Counted from the stretch's first letter, positions 53,466 through 61,996 are shown. The stretch: DNA of 64,000 nucleotides from Microbacterium sp. Marseille-Q6648 (GCF_943181415.1 NZ_CALPBZ010000001.1:1054001-1118000); one strand, 5' to 3'. Notes: generated by a model not told the origin, from the sequence alone. A program made the numbers and translations.

Positions 53466-54320
53466 GTGGACGCGCGAGCCGAACACGACAGCGACACCCG
53501 CGCCGTGTCGCGCGCCGTGTCGGAACTGGCCCGCCGCACCCGCTTCCCCATCGCCTTCGGCGGACTCGCCCAGGGCGGCGCGATCCACGTCAGCTCCATC
53601 GTCGGCGCACGCACCCGCAGCCTCGACGGCCTCGTCGTGCAGGAGACGCGCGGCCTCGGCGGGCGCGCGTTCGCCGAGAAGCGCCCGCGCCTGGCGCTGG
53701 ACTACCGCACGTCCCGCTCGATCACCCACGACTACGACGGGCAGGTGCTGTCGGAGGGCATCGCGACGCTCTTCGCCGTGCCGGTGCTGGTGTCGGGGCG
53801 CTCCCGCGGTGTCCTCTACTGCGGATCGTGGGGGCAGGCCGGGGTCGGCGACGTCGTCGCCCGGCCCGCGTTCGCCGTCGCCGAAGAGCTCGCGACCGAG
53901 CTGCGGGTCGGCGAAGAGGTGCGGCGACGCCTGGCGACGATGCCGCCGCCCGCAACCTCCGACGCCATGGCGCCCGCGATGCAGGAGGAGCTGCGCGAGA
54001 GCTTCGCCGAGCTGCGCAGCATCGCCTCCACCGTCACCGACACCGCTGTCCGCGAGCGTCTCACCAAGCTCGAGCAGCGCCTCGCCGCCCTGTCCCGCCC
54101 AGCGGGTCCGGCCGCCGAGTTCGACGTCCGGCTCTCACCGCGCGAACTGGATGTGCTGGCGTGCGCGGCGCTCGGCGCGACGAACGCCGAGATCGCCGCC
54201 GAGCTGAACCTGCGCGAAGGCACGGTCAAGTCGTACCTGCAGTCGGCGATGGGCAAGCTCGAGGCGTCGACCCGGCACGCCGCCGTCGCGAAGGCGCGTC
54301 GCGCCGGCATCCTGCCCTGA
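53466..54320 (+). CDS. RamA-like LuxR-type regulator with GAF domain
   Basis: A 284-residue regulator: an N-terminal GAF-like domain (residues about 10-150, with R-G-L-G-G-R-A and GIATLFAVPVLV), a linker and a C-terminal LuxR HTH (LSPRELDVLACAALG, T-N-A-E-I-A-A-E-L). Length and layout equal corynebacterial RamA, which activates acetate genes and mctC. Here it is divergent from a DUF485-symporter pair, supporting the same role. GTG start at 53466; a TATGGT at 53408 could be the -10 box. Confidence 0.75.
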   Translation: MDARAEHDSDTRAVSRAVSELARRTRFPIAFGGLAQGGAIHVSSIVGARTRSLDGLVVQETRGLGGRAFAEKRPRLALDYRTSRSITHDYDGQVLSEGIATLFAVPVLVSGRSRGVLYCGSWGQAGVGDVVARPAFAVAEELATELRVGEEVRRRLATMPPPATSDAMAPAMQEELRESFAELRSIASTVTDTAVRERLTKLEQRLAALSRPAGPAAEFDVRLSPRELDVLACAALGATNAEIAAELNLREGTVKSYLQSAMGKLEASTRHAAVAKARRAGILP

Positions 54321-54388
54321 CGCACGACCCGCATCCATAGCCGGCGCATAACGGCGGGCGATCGCGCACTGAAGCGCGGTGCGTATCC

Positions 54389-55426
54389 ATGAGCCATGGA
54401 CCACGCCTCGCTTCCGACCCCCCCCCCCCCCCCCCTCCCGACACCACCCTCCCGAACCCCGCGCCCGGGCCCGCCGCGCCCCACGCGAAGCGGCGCACCG
54501 CGGTGCTCGCCTCGGGTCTCGCCGTCGCGCTCTCGCTCACCGGCGCGACAGCGTGGGCGGCCGACCGGTTCCTGATCGAGCACGTCGAGATCTCGGACGT
54601 CTCGGCGTACGAGGCCGAGAACTCCCCCGTCGAGACCTCGAGCGGAACCGACACCGCGGTCGACACCTCCGAAGCCGTCCTCACCGATACGAGCTACACC
54701 AAAGGCGACACCGCGGTGACGATCACCACCGTCACGGAAGGCTCCGGCGACGAGACGGTCACCTACTACGTCGCCGACGTCGTGCTCGGCGACGCCACCG
54801 ACCTGAGGAGCGCGTTCGCGAAGGATCAGTTCGGCGAGAACATCACCGAGCTCACCAGTGCGATCGCGGCCGACAACGGCGCGGTGTTCGCCGTCAACGG
54901 CGATTACTACGGCTTCCGCGACACCGGCATCGTCATCCGCAACGGGGTCGTCTACCGCGACGAGCCCGCGCGGGCGGGACTTGTCTTCTTCACCGACGGC
55001 ACCGTCGAGGTGTACGACGAGACCGCCACCTCCGCCGACGAGCTCATCGCCGCCGGGGCGTGGAACACGCTGAGCTTCGGTCCCGCGATCGTCGAGGACG
55101 CCGCGGTCGTCGCCGGCATCGAGGACGTCGAGGTCGACACGAACTTCGGCAACCACTCGATTCAAGGCGACCAGCCGCGCACTGCGGTCGGGGTCATCGA
55201 CGACAATCACCTGGTGTTCGTCGTCGTCGACGGGCGCCAGATCGGCTACAGCGCCGGGGTCAGCCTCACCGAGCTCGCCGACATCCTGGTCGATCTCGGC
55301 GCGACGACGGCCTACAACCTCGACGGCGGAGGGTCGTCGACGATGTACTTCGACGGCGAGGTCGTCAACAGCCCGTCCAACGGCGGCGAGCGCGCCACCA
55401 GCGACATCCTGTACGTGGTCGGGTGA
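54389..55426 (+). CDS. Secreted NAGPA-domain (phosphodiester glycosidase-like) protein with poly-C tract
   Basis: A 345-residue protein. The N-terminus is Pro-rich (D followed by seven Pro, encoded by an 18-C homopolymer at 54418-54435), then an Ala-rich signal anchor near residues 35-55. The C-terminal region has the NAGPA signatures NGDYYGFRDTGI and YNLDGGGSSTMYF. NAGPA-like domains remove sugar caps joined by phosphodiesters. A change in C count would shift the frame. First gene of the operon; the stop overlaps the GT2 gene (GTGA). Confidence 0.85.
   Translation: MSHGPRLASDPPPPPPPDTTLPNPAPGPAAPHAKRRTAVLASGLAVALSLTGATAWAADRFLIEHVEISDVSAYEAENSPVETSSGTDTAVDTSEAVLTDTSYTKGDTAVTITTVTEGSGDETVTYYVADVVLGDATDLRSAFAKDQFGENITELTSAIAADNGAVFAVNGDYYGFRDTGIVIRNGVVYRDEPARAGLVFFTDGTVEVYDETATSADELIAAGAWNTLSFGPAIVEDAAVVAGIEDVEVDTNFGNHSIQGDQPRTAVGVIDDNHLVFVVVDGRQIGYSAGVSLTELADILVDLGATTAYNLDGGGSSTMYFDGEVVNSPSNGGERATSDILYVVG
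54418..54435. repeat. Homopolymeric C tract, 18 nt
   Basis: Eighteen consecutive C residues, within the coding region near the protein N-terminus; long enough for slipped-strand changes. Confidence 0.85.
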
Positions 55427-56556
55427 CGGCCGTGATCGTTCTCATCCCCGCGCTCGAACCGGACCCCGCCCTCCCCCGGCTCGTCCGCGAGCTGCTGGCC
55501 GCAGACCCCGACCTCGACGTGTGGGTGGTCGACGACGGCAGCCCGACAGATTCGGGGCCGGTCTTCGAGGCCGCCCGCACCGCCGGGGCCACCGTGCTGC
55601 GCCACGGACGCAACCTCGGCAAAGGTGCGGCGCTCAAGACCGGGCTCGCCGCGATCGCTTGCGCGCATCCGACCGACGACGTCGTCACCGCCGACGCCGA
55701 CGGCCAGCACACGGTCGCCGACATCTTGCGGATCGTCGACGGGCTGCGCGAAGACGCGGCCCGCGAGGCTCCAGCGCTGATCCTCGGATGCCGGGGCTTC
55801 ACCGGCCGGGTCCCGCTGCGCAGTCGGGCCGGGAACACGCTGGCACGCGCGACCTTCCGGCTCGCGGCGGGGTGGGCGCTGAGCGATACGCAGACCGGCC
55901 TGCGCGGCATCCCGGCATCCGTCATCGCGTGGATGCTGAGCGTGCCGGGCGAGCGCTTCGAGTACGAGCAGAACGTGCTGCTGCGAAGCCGGCGTGCCGG
56001 CATCCGGGCGCGCGAACTGCGGATCGAGACGGTCTATCTCGACCACAACGCCGGCAGCCACTTCCGCCCCGTCGTGGATTCGGTGCGCATCGCGATCCCG
56101 CTGCTGCTGTTCGCCGTGTCGTCGCTGATGGCGTTCGTCATCGACACCGTCGCGCTGCTGGTCTTCACCGCCGCGACCGGGTCGCTGACGCTCTCGATCG
56201 TCGCAGCGCGGGTGCTCAGCGCGTCGGTGAACTTCGCCGTGAACCGTCGGGTCGTGTTCGGCCGGCACGGCGCCGGCCGCACCGGTCAGGCGGTGCGGTA
56301 CGCCGTGCTCGCGCTGGTGCTGCTGGCGTCGAACGTGGTGTGGATGCAGGCCCTCACCGGGTACGGCGTGCCGCTCATCATGGCGAAGGTCGCGACCGAG
56401 GCGGTGCTGTTCGTCACCAGCTACGGCGTGCAGCGCGGTTTCGTCTTCGGGCGCGGCGCGGAACTCGTAACCGCGCCAGAGGCCCGCCATAGGAACCCCA
56501 TAGCGAGCCGCACTCGAATGGAATCAGACGCCTTCGACTTCGGGAGACACCCATGA
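55423..56556 (+). CDS. GT2 glycosyltransferase fused to GtrA membrane domain
   Basis: A 377-residue protein. Residues about 1-230 are a GT-A family 2 domain (VVDDGSPTDSG for nucleotide binding, TADADGQH for the DxD-like motif, and SDTQTGLRG). Residues 230-345 form a GtrA-type four-helix bundle (FAVNRRVVF). DPM1-like fused forms transfer sugars to polyprenyl phosphate and flip the product. It lies between the NAGPA and DUF4956 genes and is coupled by overlaps on both sides. GTG start. Confidence 0.9.
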   Translation: MTAVIVLIPALEPDPALPRLVRELLAADPDLDVWVVDDGSPTDSGPVFEAARTAGATVLRHGRNLGKGAALKTGLAAIACAHPTDDVVTADADGQHTVADILRIVDGLREDAAREAPALILGCRGFTGRVPLRSRAGNTLARATFRLAAGWALSDTQTGLRGIPASVIAWMLSVPGERFEYEQNVLLRSRRAGIRARELRIETVYLDHNAGSHFRPVVDSVRIAIPLLLFAVSSLMAFVIDTVALLVFTAATGSLTLSIVAARVLSASVNFAVNRRVVFGRHGAGRTGQAVRYAVLALVLLASNVVWMQALTGYGVPLIMAKVATEAVLFVTSYGVQRGFVFGRGAELVTAPEARHRNPIASRTRMESDAFDFGRHP

Positions 56557-57278
56557 CATCCACCACCTTCCTGCTGATCGGGATCGACCTGATCGCCGCC
56601 GTGATCCTCAGCCTCGGCCTGTACTACCGCCGCCACCACCGTCGTGACCTGGTCGTCGCCTTCCTCGGCGTGAACGTCGGCGTGATGGCCGTCGCCGCCG
56701 TCCTCGGCACCGCCGAGGTCGCGCTGGGGCTCGGGCTGGGACTGTTCGGCGTGCTGTCGATCATCCGGCTGCGCTCGTCCGAGATCTCGCAGCGCGAAGT
56801 GGCCTACTACTTCGCGGCCCTCGCGACCGGGCTCATCTGCGGCCTGCCCACGACCGACCCGTGGCCCGTGGTCGCGCTGGTCTCACTCATCCTCGCCGTG
56901 CTGTGGGCGGCTGATCACCCCCGGATGCTGGCGCGCAGCCGCCACCAGATTGTGCGGCTCGACCGTGCGATCACCGATGAGGACGACATGCGGGCCGAGC
57001 TCGAGCGCCGGCTGTCGAGCGGGGGCACGTCCGGCGGGGGCGTGTCAGGCATGGCCACGTCCGGTGCGGGCGCGTCCCGAGAAGGCGTGGGCACCTCAGG
57101 AAGAAGCACCGTGGCGACCGTCACGTCGCTGACCGTGCAGGACCTCGACTTCGTGAACGACACCACGCTCGTCGACGTGCGCTACCGCGTCGGCGGCGCG
57201 GGGCGGCCGACCGCGCGGGCCGCCACGACTCGCCCGACCGGCGCCCGTGGCGGCGCCATGGTGGGAGCAGCCCGATGA
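56553..57278 (+). CDS. DUF4956 membrane protein
   Basis: A 241-residue protein with about four helices in the first 130 residues and a conserved FGVLSIIRLRSSEISQREVAYYF segment that identifies DUF4956. The C-terminal part contains a Gly/Ser/Thr-rich linker and a short soluble domain. DUF4956 genes commonly neighbour VTC-domain genes. Coupled to the glycosyltransferase (ATGA) and to the VTC gene at its end. Confidence 0.88.
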   Translation: MTSTTFLLIGIDLIAAVILSLGLYYRRHHRRDLVVAFLGVNVGVMAVAAVLGTAEVALGLGLGLFGVLSIIRLRSSEISQREVAYYFAALATGLICGLPTTDPWPVVALVSLILAVLWAADHPRMLARSRHQIVRLDRAITDEDDMRAELERRLSSGGTSGGGVSGMATSGAGASREGVGTSGRSTVATVTSLTVQDLDFVNDTTLVDVRYRVGGAGRPTARAATTRPTGARGGAMVGAAR

Positions 57279-58138
57279 GCGCCCTCGACCGCTTCGACTG
57301 CGTGAGCCTCGACGAGCTGGTGACCGAGGCCGCGCTGCTGACCCGCATCGACCGCAAGTACGTTCTGCCGCGCGCGGCCGCCGAGAACCTGCTGGCCCGC
57401 ATGGACCCGCAGACGCGGGTGCTCGAGATCGACGGTGCGCGCCGGTTCTCGTATGAGTCGGTCTACTTCGACACCCCCGACCTCCTGAGCTTCCACATGG
57501 CCGCGCAGCCCCGGCGGCGCCGGTTCAAGCTGCGCACCCGCAGCTACCTCGACACCGGGTCGGCGTTCCTCGAGATCAAGACCCGCGGTGCGCGCGGCGC
57601 GACCGTGAAGGAGCGCGGCGCCTACGACCCCGCGGACGCCGCAGGGCTCACCGTCACCGCCCGCACCGAGGTCGCGGCCGCGCTCGAGGCGATCGGCGTG
57701 GCCGGTGAACGCGCCGACCACCTCGAGGCCACGCTGGTCACCCGCTATCGGCGCGCGACGCTCCTGGCTCCCGACGGCGTCGGCCGCGCCACCGTCGACA
57801 CCGACCTGCAGTGGGCGGCGCCCGACGGCAACGGGTTCGCCCTGCCCAACCTCGCGATCGTCGAGACGAAGTCGGGCGCTGCGGCATCCGTCGTCGACCG
57901 TGCGCTGTGGCGCGCGGGCGTCCGCCCCGCGACCGTCAGCAAGTACGCCACCGGGCTCGCAGCGCTGCACCCGCAACTCCCCCGCAACCGCTGGGCCCGC
58001 CTGCTGCGCGGCCCGTTCGCGCCCGACCGTCGCGCGCCCCTCGACACCGGCGCCCGCACCTCTACTCACGCCCACATCACCGACACCCGGAACACTCACC
58101 AAGAAATGGAGGACGCATCATGCTCCGCCGCCGCCTGA
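57275..58138 (+). CDS. VTC-domain protein (polyphosphate polymerase-like)
   Basis: A 287-residue protein with the VTC/CYTH-tunnel elements: IDRKYVLP near residues 23-30, the paired basic strand RRRRFKLRTRSY, FLEIKTRG and LAIVETKSG. In yeast Vtc4 this domain polymerises polyphosphate from ATP. Basic residues that line the tunnel are conserved in these motifs. The last 19 nt overlap the start of the DUF4353 gene. Catalytic activity here is not shown. Confidence 0.85.
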   Translation: MSALDRFDCVSLDELVTEAALLTRIDRKYVLPRAAAENLLARMDPQTRVLEIDGARRFSYESVYFDTPDLLSFHMAAQPRRRRFKLRTRSYLDTGSAFLEIKTRGARGATVKERGAYDPADAAGLTVTARTEVAAALEAIGVAGERADHLEATLVTRYRRATLLAPDGVGRATVDTDLQWAAPDGNGFALPNLAIVETKSGAAASVVDRALWRAGVRPATVSKYATGLAALHPQLPRNRWARLLRGPFAPDRRAPLDTGARTSTHAHITDTRNTHQEMEDASCSAAA

Positions 58139-59877
58139 CCCGCCGCATCTCCCTGGCCGCCATCCCCCTCACCCTCACCGCCGTCGTCCTCGCCGGCTGC
58201 GCCGTGCAGTCCGCCGACGCGGCCTCCACGTCGTCGGGAACGACGAGCACCTCCACCGAGTCCAGCGAAACCGCCACCGCCGTGGTGGTCGACTCCGACC
58301 TCGACGCCGACGCGGTGCTCGCCGCGAACGCCGATTACACGGTCGTGAACGACGACGAGTGGTCTGAGAGCGACGCCGTCGACGTGACCCTCACCGGTTC
58401 GTCTGCGGCATCCGATTCCGACGCCGTCGAGATCGACGGCTCGACCGTCACGATCACGTCGGCCGGTGTGTACCGGCTGAGCGGTGCGCTCGACGGCTCG
58501 GTGGTCGTGGCTGCCGAGGACGACGCCCAGGTCGTGCTCATTCTCGACGACGCCGACATCTCGGCATCCGATGGGCCTGCGATCACCGTGCAGACGGCCG
58601 ACGATGTTGCGCTCGTGCTGGCCGACGGGTCATCGAACGCGGTGTCGGACACCGATGCCTACGCCGACGACGCCGATGCGAACGCCGCGATCTACAGCGA
58701 CGCCGACCTGACGATCTCGGGCACCGGGTCGCTGACGGTGTCGGGCAACGGCAACGACGGCATCACCTCGACCGACGACCTCGTGGTGCTGTCGGGTGAC
58801 ATCACCGTCGAGGCCGTCGACGACGGTCTGCGCGGCAAGGACGCGCTCGTCGTGCGCGACGGCACGGTCACCGTCGACGCCGGCGGTGACGCGCTCAAGA
58901 GCGACCAGGCAGACGACGCCGCACAGGGTTTCGTGCTCATCGAGGGCGGCGCCGTGTCGCTCACGAGCGGTGACGACGGGATCGCGGCCGCCACCGACGT
59001 CGTCATCACCGGCGGCACGGTCGACATCACCGCCGGCGCCGGAACCGCAGCGGATGCCGGGGCGAAGGGAGTGGCGGCCGGTGTCGTCGCCGCACTCGAC
59101 GGCGGTGAGGTCGCAATCGACGCTGCCGACGACGCCCTGCATTCGGACGGCTCGGTCGGGCTCGGCGGCGCGACCGTCACCGTGGACGCCGGCGACGACG
59201 GCGTCCACGCCGAGCAGACGCTCGAGATCCGTGACGGCGTCGTGACCGTCGCCTCGTCGGTCGAGGGTCTCGAGGCGGCCGACATCGCCCTCTCGGGCGG
59301 CACGGTCGACGTGACCGCGAGCGACGACGGCGTCAACGCCGCCAGCGGCACGGGCACCCAGGGCGGCGGCATGGGCGGCGGCGGCGAGGCCGACAGCGGT
59401 GAGACGCTCGTGATCTCGGGCGGCACCGTCGGTGTCACCGGCGGCGGCGACGGCCTGGACTCCAACGGCACGATCACCATCACCGGTGGCGTCGTGTCGG
59501 TGTCGGGTCCGACCGGCGGCGGCGAGGGCGCGATCGACGCTAACGGCGCGGTGACGCTCGACGGCGGCACCGTCCAGGTCGGCGGCAGCTCGACCGGCAC
59601 CCTGTCGGGCGCGCAGGCGTTCGTCTCGGCTTCGGTGAGCGGGTCGACCGGCGACACGGTCGAGATCGCGGATGCCGCCGGCACGGTCGTGGGCACCTTC
59701 GAACTGCCCGCATCGTTCGCTTCGGTGATCTTCAGCGACGCCGCGATCGTCGACGGTGGGACCTACACGATCACGGTCAACGGGGGCAGCTCGGTCTCCG
59801 CGACGGCGGGTGAGCAGGTCGCGACCGGCGGCCCCGGTGGCGGCGGAATGGCCGGCCCCGGAGGCGGGCGTCCGTGA
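58120..59877 (+). CDS. DUF4353 (carbohydrate-binding-like) lipoprotein
   Basis: A 585-residue lipoprotein with LAGC lipobox after MLRRRLTRRISLAAIPLTLT. The body is a right-handed beta-helix built of repeats such as D-A-D-I-S-A-S-D-G and GGTVDITAG, with very high Asp/Gly/Ser/Thr content; Cys is found only at the lipobox. Regions near residues 415-435 contain a Gly-rich loop (GTQGGGMGGGGE). DUF4353/carbohydrate-binding proteins sit with VTC and CotH kinases elsewhere. GGAGG lies 8 nt before the ATG. Confidence 0.85.
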   Translation: MLRRRLTRRISLAAIPLTLTAVVLAGCAVQSADAASTSSGTTSTSTESSETATAVVVDSDLDADAVLAANADYTVVNDDEWSESDAVDVTLTGSSAASDSDAVEIDGSTVTITSAGVYRLSGALDGSVVVAAEDDAQVVLILDDADISASDGPAITVQTADDVALVLADGSSNAVSDTDAYADDADANAAIYSDADLTISGTGSLTVSGNGNDGITSTDDLVVLSGDITVEAVDDGLRGKDALVVRDGTVTVDAGGDALKSDQADDAAQGFVLIEGGAVSLTSGDDGIAAATDVVITGGTVDITAGAGTAADAGAKGVAAGVVAALDGGEVAIDAADDALHSDGSVGLGGATVTVDAGDDGVHAEQTLEIRDGVVTVASSVEGLEAADIALSGGTVDVTASDDGVNAASGTGTQGGGMGGGGEADSGETLVISGGTVGVTGGGDGLDSNGTITITGGVVSVSGPTGGGEGAIDANGAVTLDGGTVQVGGSSTGTLSGAQAFVSASVSGSTGDTVEIADAAGTVVGTFELPASFASVIFSDAAIVDGGTYTITVNGGSSVSATAGEQVATGGPGGGGMAGPGGGRP

Positions 59878-59906
59878 CGCGGAACGTCTGAATTAACCCC
59901 TTCACT

Positions 59907-59959
59907 CGCCGAATTGTCACGGGGATCCGGAATATCGGATTCCTCGTGACAATTCGGCG
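59907..59959. promoter_or_regulatory. 15-bp inverted repeat upstream of lsr2
   Basis: CGCCGAATTGTCACG (59907-59921) and its exact complement (59945-59959) flank an interior that contains ATCCG-N6-CGGAT. The right arm abuts the -10 element TAGTGT (59960-59965). It looks like an operator or cruciform, though a terminator for the upstream operon is possible. Confidence 0.55.
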
Positions 59960-59972
59960 TAGTGTGAGCGAT

Positions 59973-60329
59973 ATGGCTCGCAGAATCGTGCATCAGCTCG
60001 TCGATGACATCGACGGCACCGTCCTCGAAATCGGAGAGGGCGAAACCGTGACCTTCTCGTTGGACGGCACCGCCTACGAGATCGACCTCACCACCGAGCA
60101 CGCCGGGGAATTCCGCGAGACCCTCGGTCGCTACATCGACGCCGCACGGTCCGTTTCGTCGGCTCGCGGCTCCTCGGGCGGCGCCGGTTCGGCCGCCCGC
60201 AAACGTCGTCGCACCGGACAGCAGGATTACAGCGCCGTGCGCGAATGGGCCAAGGCGAATGGACATTCCGTTTCGGAGCGCGGCCGGGTTCCGGCATCCG
60301 TTCTCGAGGCGTACGAAGCCGCGCACTGA
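59973..60329 (+). CDS. lsr2: Lsr2 nucleoid-associated protein
   Basis: A 118-residue xenogeneic silencer. N-terminal dimerisation domain (ARRIVHQLVDDIDG, FSLDGTAYEIDLT) and C-terminal AT-hook-like domain with REWAKANGHSVSERGRVP; the R-G-R that inserts into the minor groove is intact. The linker is Ser/Ala/Gly/Arg-rich. It bridges AT-rich DNA and represses horizontally acquired genes. The ATG follows TAGTGT by 7 nt, so the mRNA is near-leaderless. Confidence 0.93.
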   Translation: MARRIVHQLVDDIDGTVLEIGEGETVTFSLDGTAYEIDLTTEHAGEFRETLGRYIDAARSVSSARGSSGGAGSAARKRRRTGQQDYSAVREWAKANGHSVSERGRVPASVLEAYEAAH

Positions 60330-60475
60330 CGACCTTTTCCTGAGCCCTTTCGGCGCGGATCCCGAACCTCCGTATTCGGTGGGAATGGATGCCGATGGTG
60401 GGTCACAGGTTGCATGCTGCTCGGATTCTCGGAATCGTGGCCGGTCCGCACGATCCGAATCCGAAGGAGAACAGC

Positions 60476-60757
60476 ATGCTTACGCTGACCCAGACCGCCG
60501 CTGAGGCTGTGAAGTCGATCGTCGCCAACGTCCCGCAGGCCGAGGACGGCGGTATCCGCATTCGTGACACCGGTCCGCAGACCGGTTTCGAGCTGAGCGT
60601 CGCTCCGACGCCCGAGCCCGATGACACCGTCGTCGTCACCGACGGCGCGCGCGTGTTCCTCAATGCGCCCGCCGCGCAGGCACTCGATGACCGGGTGCTG
60701 GATGCCGAGATGGTGCAGGACGGTTCCGTCCGGTTCGCCCTCGCCACCCAGGGCTGA
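60476..60757 (+). CDS. HesB/IscA-like protein without cysteines
   Basis: A 93-residue protein with the fold pattern of A-type iron-sulphur carriers (LTLTQTAAEAVKSIV, GGIRIRD, VFLNAPAAQALDDRVLD). Authentic A-type proteins use three cysteines to hold the cluster; none occurs here. Ribosome site AAGGAGAA precedes the ATG by 5 nt. The role may therefore not be in cluster assembly. Followed by a strong terminator. Confidence 0.75.
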   Translation: MLTLTQTAAEAVKSIVANVPQAEDGGIRIRDTGPQTGFELSVAPTPEPDDTVVVTDGARVFLNAPAAQALDDRVLDAEMVQDGSVRFALATQG

Positions 60758-60767
60758 CACGCTCTTC

Positions 60768-60802
60768 ACGAAGGCCGACCCCGCTGCGGGGTCGGCCTTC
60801 GT
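60768..60802 (+). terminator. 15-bp perfect hairpin
   Basis: ACGAAGGCCGACCCC pairs with its complement around GCTGC, 11 nt after the stop of the HesB-like gene. Confidence 0.75.
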
Positions 60803-60837
60803 CGTTCCCAGGGACGGGTCGGCGGGTCGGTCATCGT

Positions 60838-60855
60838 AATCAACCCGGGTTGATT
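60838..60855. promoter_or_regulatory. 18-bp perfect palindrome AATCAACCCGGGTTGATT
   Basis: A perfect palindrome in the leader region of the secreted-protein gene, about 105 nt before its ATG. It is AT-flanked and GC-centred, suggesting a regulator-binding site. No matching regulator seen nearby. Confidence 0.4.
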
Positions 60856-60960
60856 GCGTAACCCCCTGTGCTTCACGGGCGGGCTCGAACTAGCGTCGTG
60901 ACTTCCCAATGGTGCTTGCCTTCCTCGCCAGGCCGGCCAGCCCCGAAAGGAAACACCCCC

Positions 60961-61488
60961 ATGTTGCAACGAAGCAAAGCCACCGCAGCCGGAGTCGCCA
61001 TCGTCCTCGCCTCGGCGTTCGGCATCATCCCCGCCACTGCGGCATCCGCAGCTCCACCAGCCGCTTCCCCCGCGGCCGTGCAGCAAGTGGCAGCCTCAGC
61101 ACTCGACGTGACCGGCGAAGGATTCGTGGGTGAGATCAGCGACCTCACCGTCAGCGTCGTCGACGGTGCTCTCCAGCTCACCGGAACGATCGAAGGCGTC
61201 TTGGACGGCCAGGCGATCGACGCCACGTCGTTCACCACAGTGATCGAGAGCGTTCAGGCGAGTGCGTCCTGCACGATCCTCGATCTGGACCTCGGACCCC
61301 TCGACCTCGACCTGCTGGGTCTGGTCGTCGAGCTCGATGAGGTCAACCTCGACATCACCGCCGTTCCCGGTGCGGGGAACCTGCTCGGCAACCTGCTCTG
61401 CGCTGTCGCAGGGCTGCTCGACCGCGGCGGCCCCCTGACGGCGATCAGCGCGCTGCTGAACCGCCTGCTGACGGGTATCGGCCTGTAA
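60961..61488 (+). CDS. Secreted protein of unknown function
   Basis: A 175-residue precursor with a signal peptide (KATAAGVAIVLASAFG, cleavage after ASA). The mature part contains two cysteines and alternating Leu/Asp segments such as LDLGPLDLDLLGL, then NLLGNLLCAVAGLLD, a pattern seen in small secreted proteins of actinobacteria. AAAGGAAA lies about 7 nt before the ATG. No enzymatic motif. Confidence 0.75.
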   Translation: MLQRSKATAAGVAIVLASAFGIIPATAASAAPPAASPAAVQQVAASALDVTGEGFVGEISDLTVSVVDGALQLTGTIEGVLDGQAIDATSFTTVIESVQASASCTILDLDLGPLDLDLLGLVVELDEVNLDITAVPGAGNLLGNLLCAVAGLLDRGGPLTAISALLNRLLTGIGL

Positions 61489-61505
61489 GCCCAGCCGCCT
61501 AGATG

Positions 61506-61543
61506 GAAAGGCCGGCCCTCCGCGAAGCTGGGGCCGGCCTTTC
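61506..61543 (+). terminator. 13-bp hairpin with T-rich tail
   Basis: GAAAGGCCGGCCC pairs with GGGCCGGCCTTTC around a 12-nt loop; it lies 18 nt after the secreted-protein stop. Confidence 0.7.
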
Positions 61544-61548
61544 TCTGC

Positions 61549-61996
61549 GTGCGGGATCGTTGCGATGGCCGAATCCGACGCCGGGTGAGCCGTCGGCCGG
61601 TCGGTGAGGACCCTAGATGTGCGCCATTTGAGGCGTCGCTCACGCGTGATGCCCCTGGAGGGACTCGAATCCGAAAATGCGCGTTTTGGCTAGCTACATC
61701 TAACGACAAGATCCGCGGATTTACGCGGGTTTTCGAGAGTTCGACCGCATCGCGAAGCATGCAGAAACACCCAGCTTCAGATGCAATGCGGGCAAACTGC
61801 GGGCAAGAAACCCGCGGTTTTCCGGGGCTAGATGGGGCATTCTCGAGATTGATTGTGCCCGTAGACGTCAACGCCGCAAAGGTTGAGCACATTGATCAAC
61901 CTTTGACTACTCATGCCTTCAAAAGGAGAGATCCCCTGATTGCCCGTGAGCCGCTCCGGTGCCAGCACGCACTGAGGGAGCGTCGAGACTCGAGGC
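61549..61996. other. Gene-free, lower-GC stretch with possible attachment-site remnant
   Basis: No supported gene. TGGAGGGACTCGAATCC at 61656-61672 resembles the 3' end of a tRNA on the minus strand, but no complete cloverleaf can be drawn. TGCGGGCAA occurs twice in tandem near 61790-61805. AAAGGTTGA (61878-61886) and TCAACCTTT (61896-61904) form a 9-bp hairpin. These fit the junction of an integrated element, but only weakly. Confidence 0.3.

Noticed and set aside
54379-56556. Continuous 725-codon frame joining the NAGPA region to the glycosyltransferase
   Set aside because: The first third is the wrong frame of the NAGPA gene. The glycosyltransferase starts at 55423, where family similarity begins. 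It is mentioned only for the C-tract frameshift.
61656-61672. Complete tRNA gene
   Set aside because: Only a T-loop/acceptor-like word is present; no anticodon or D-arm can be formed.
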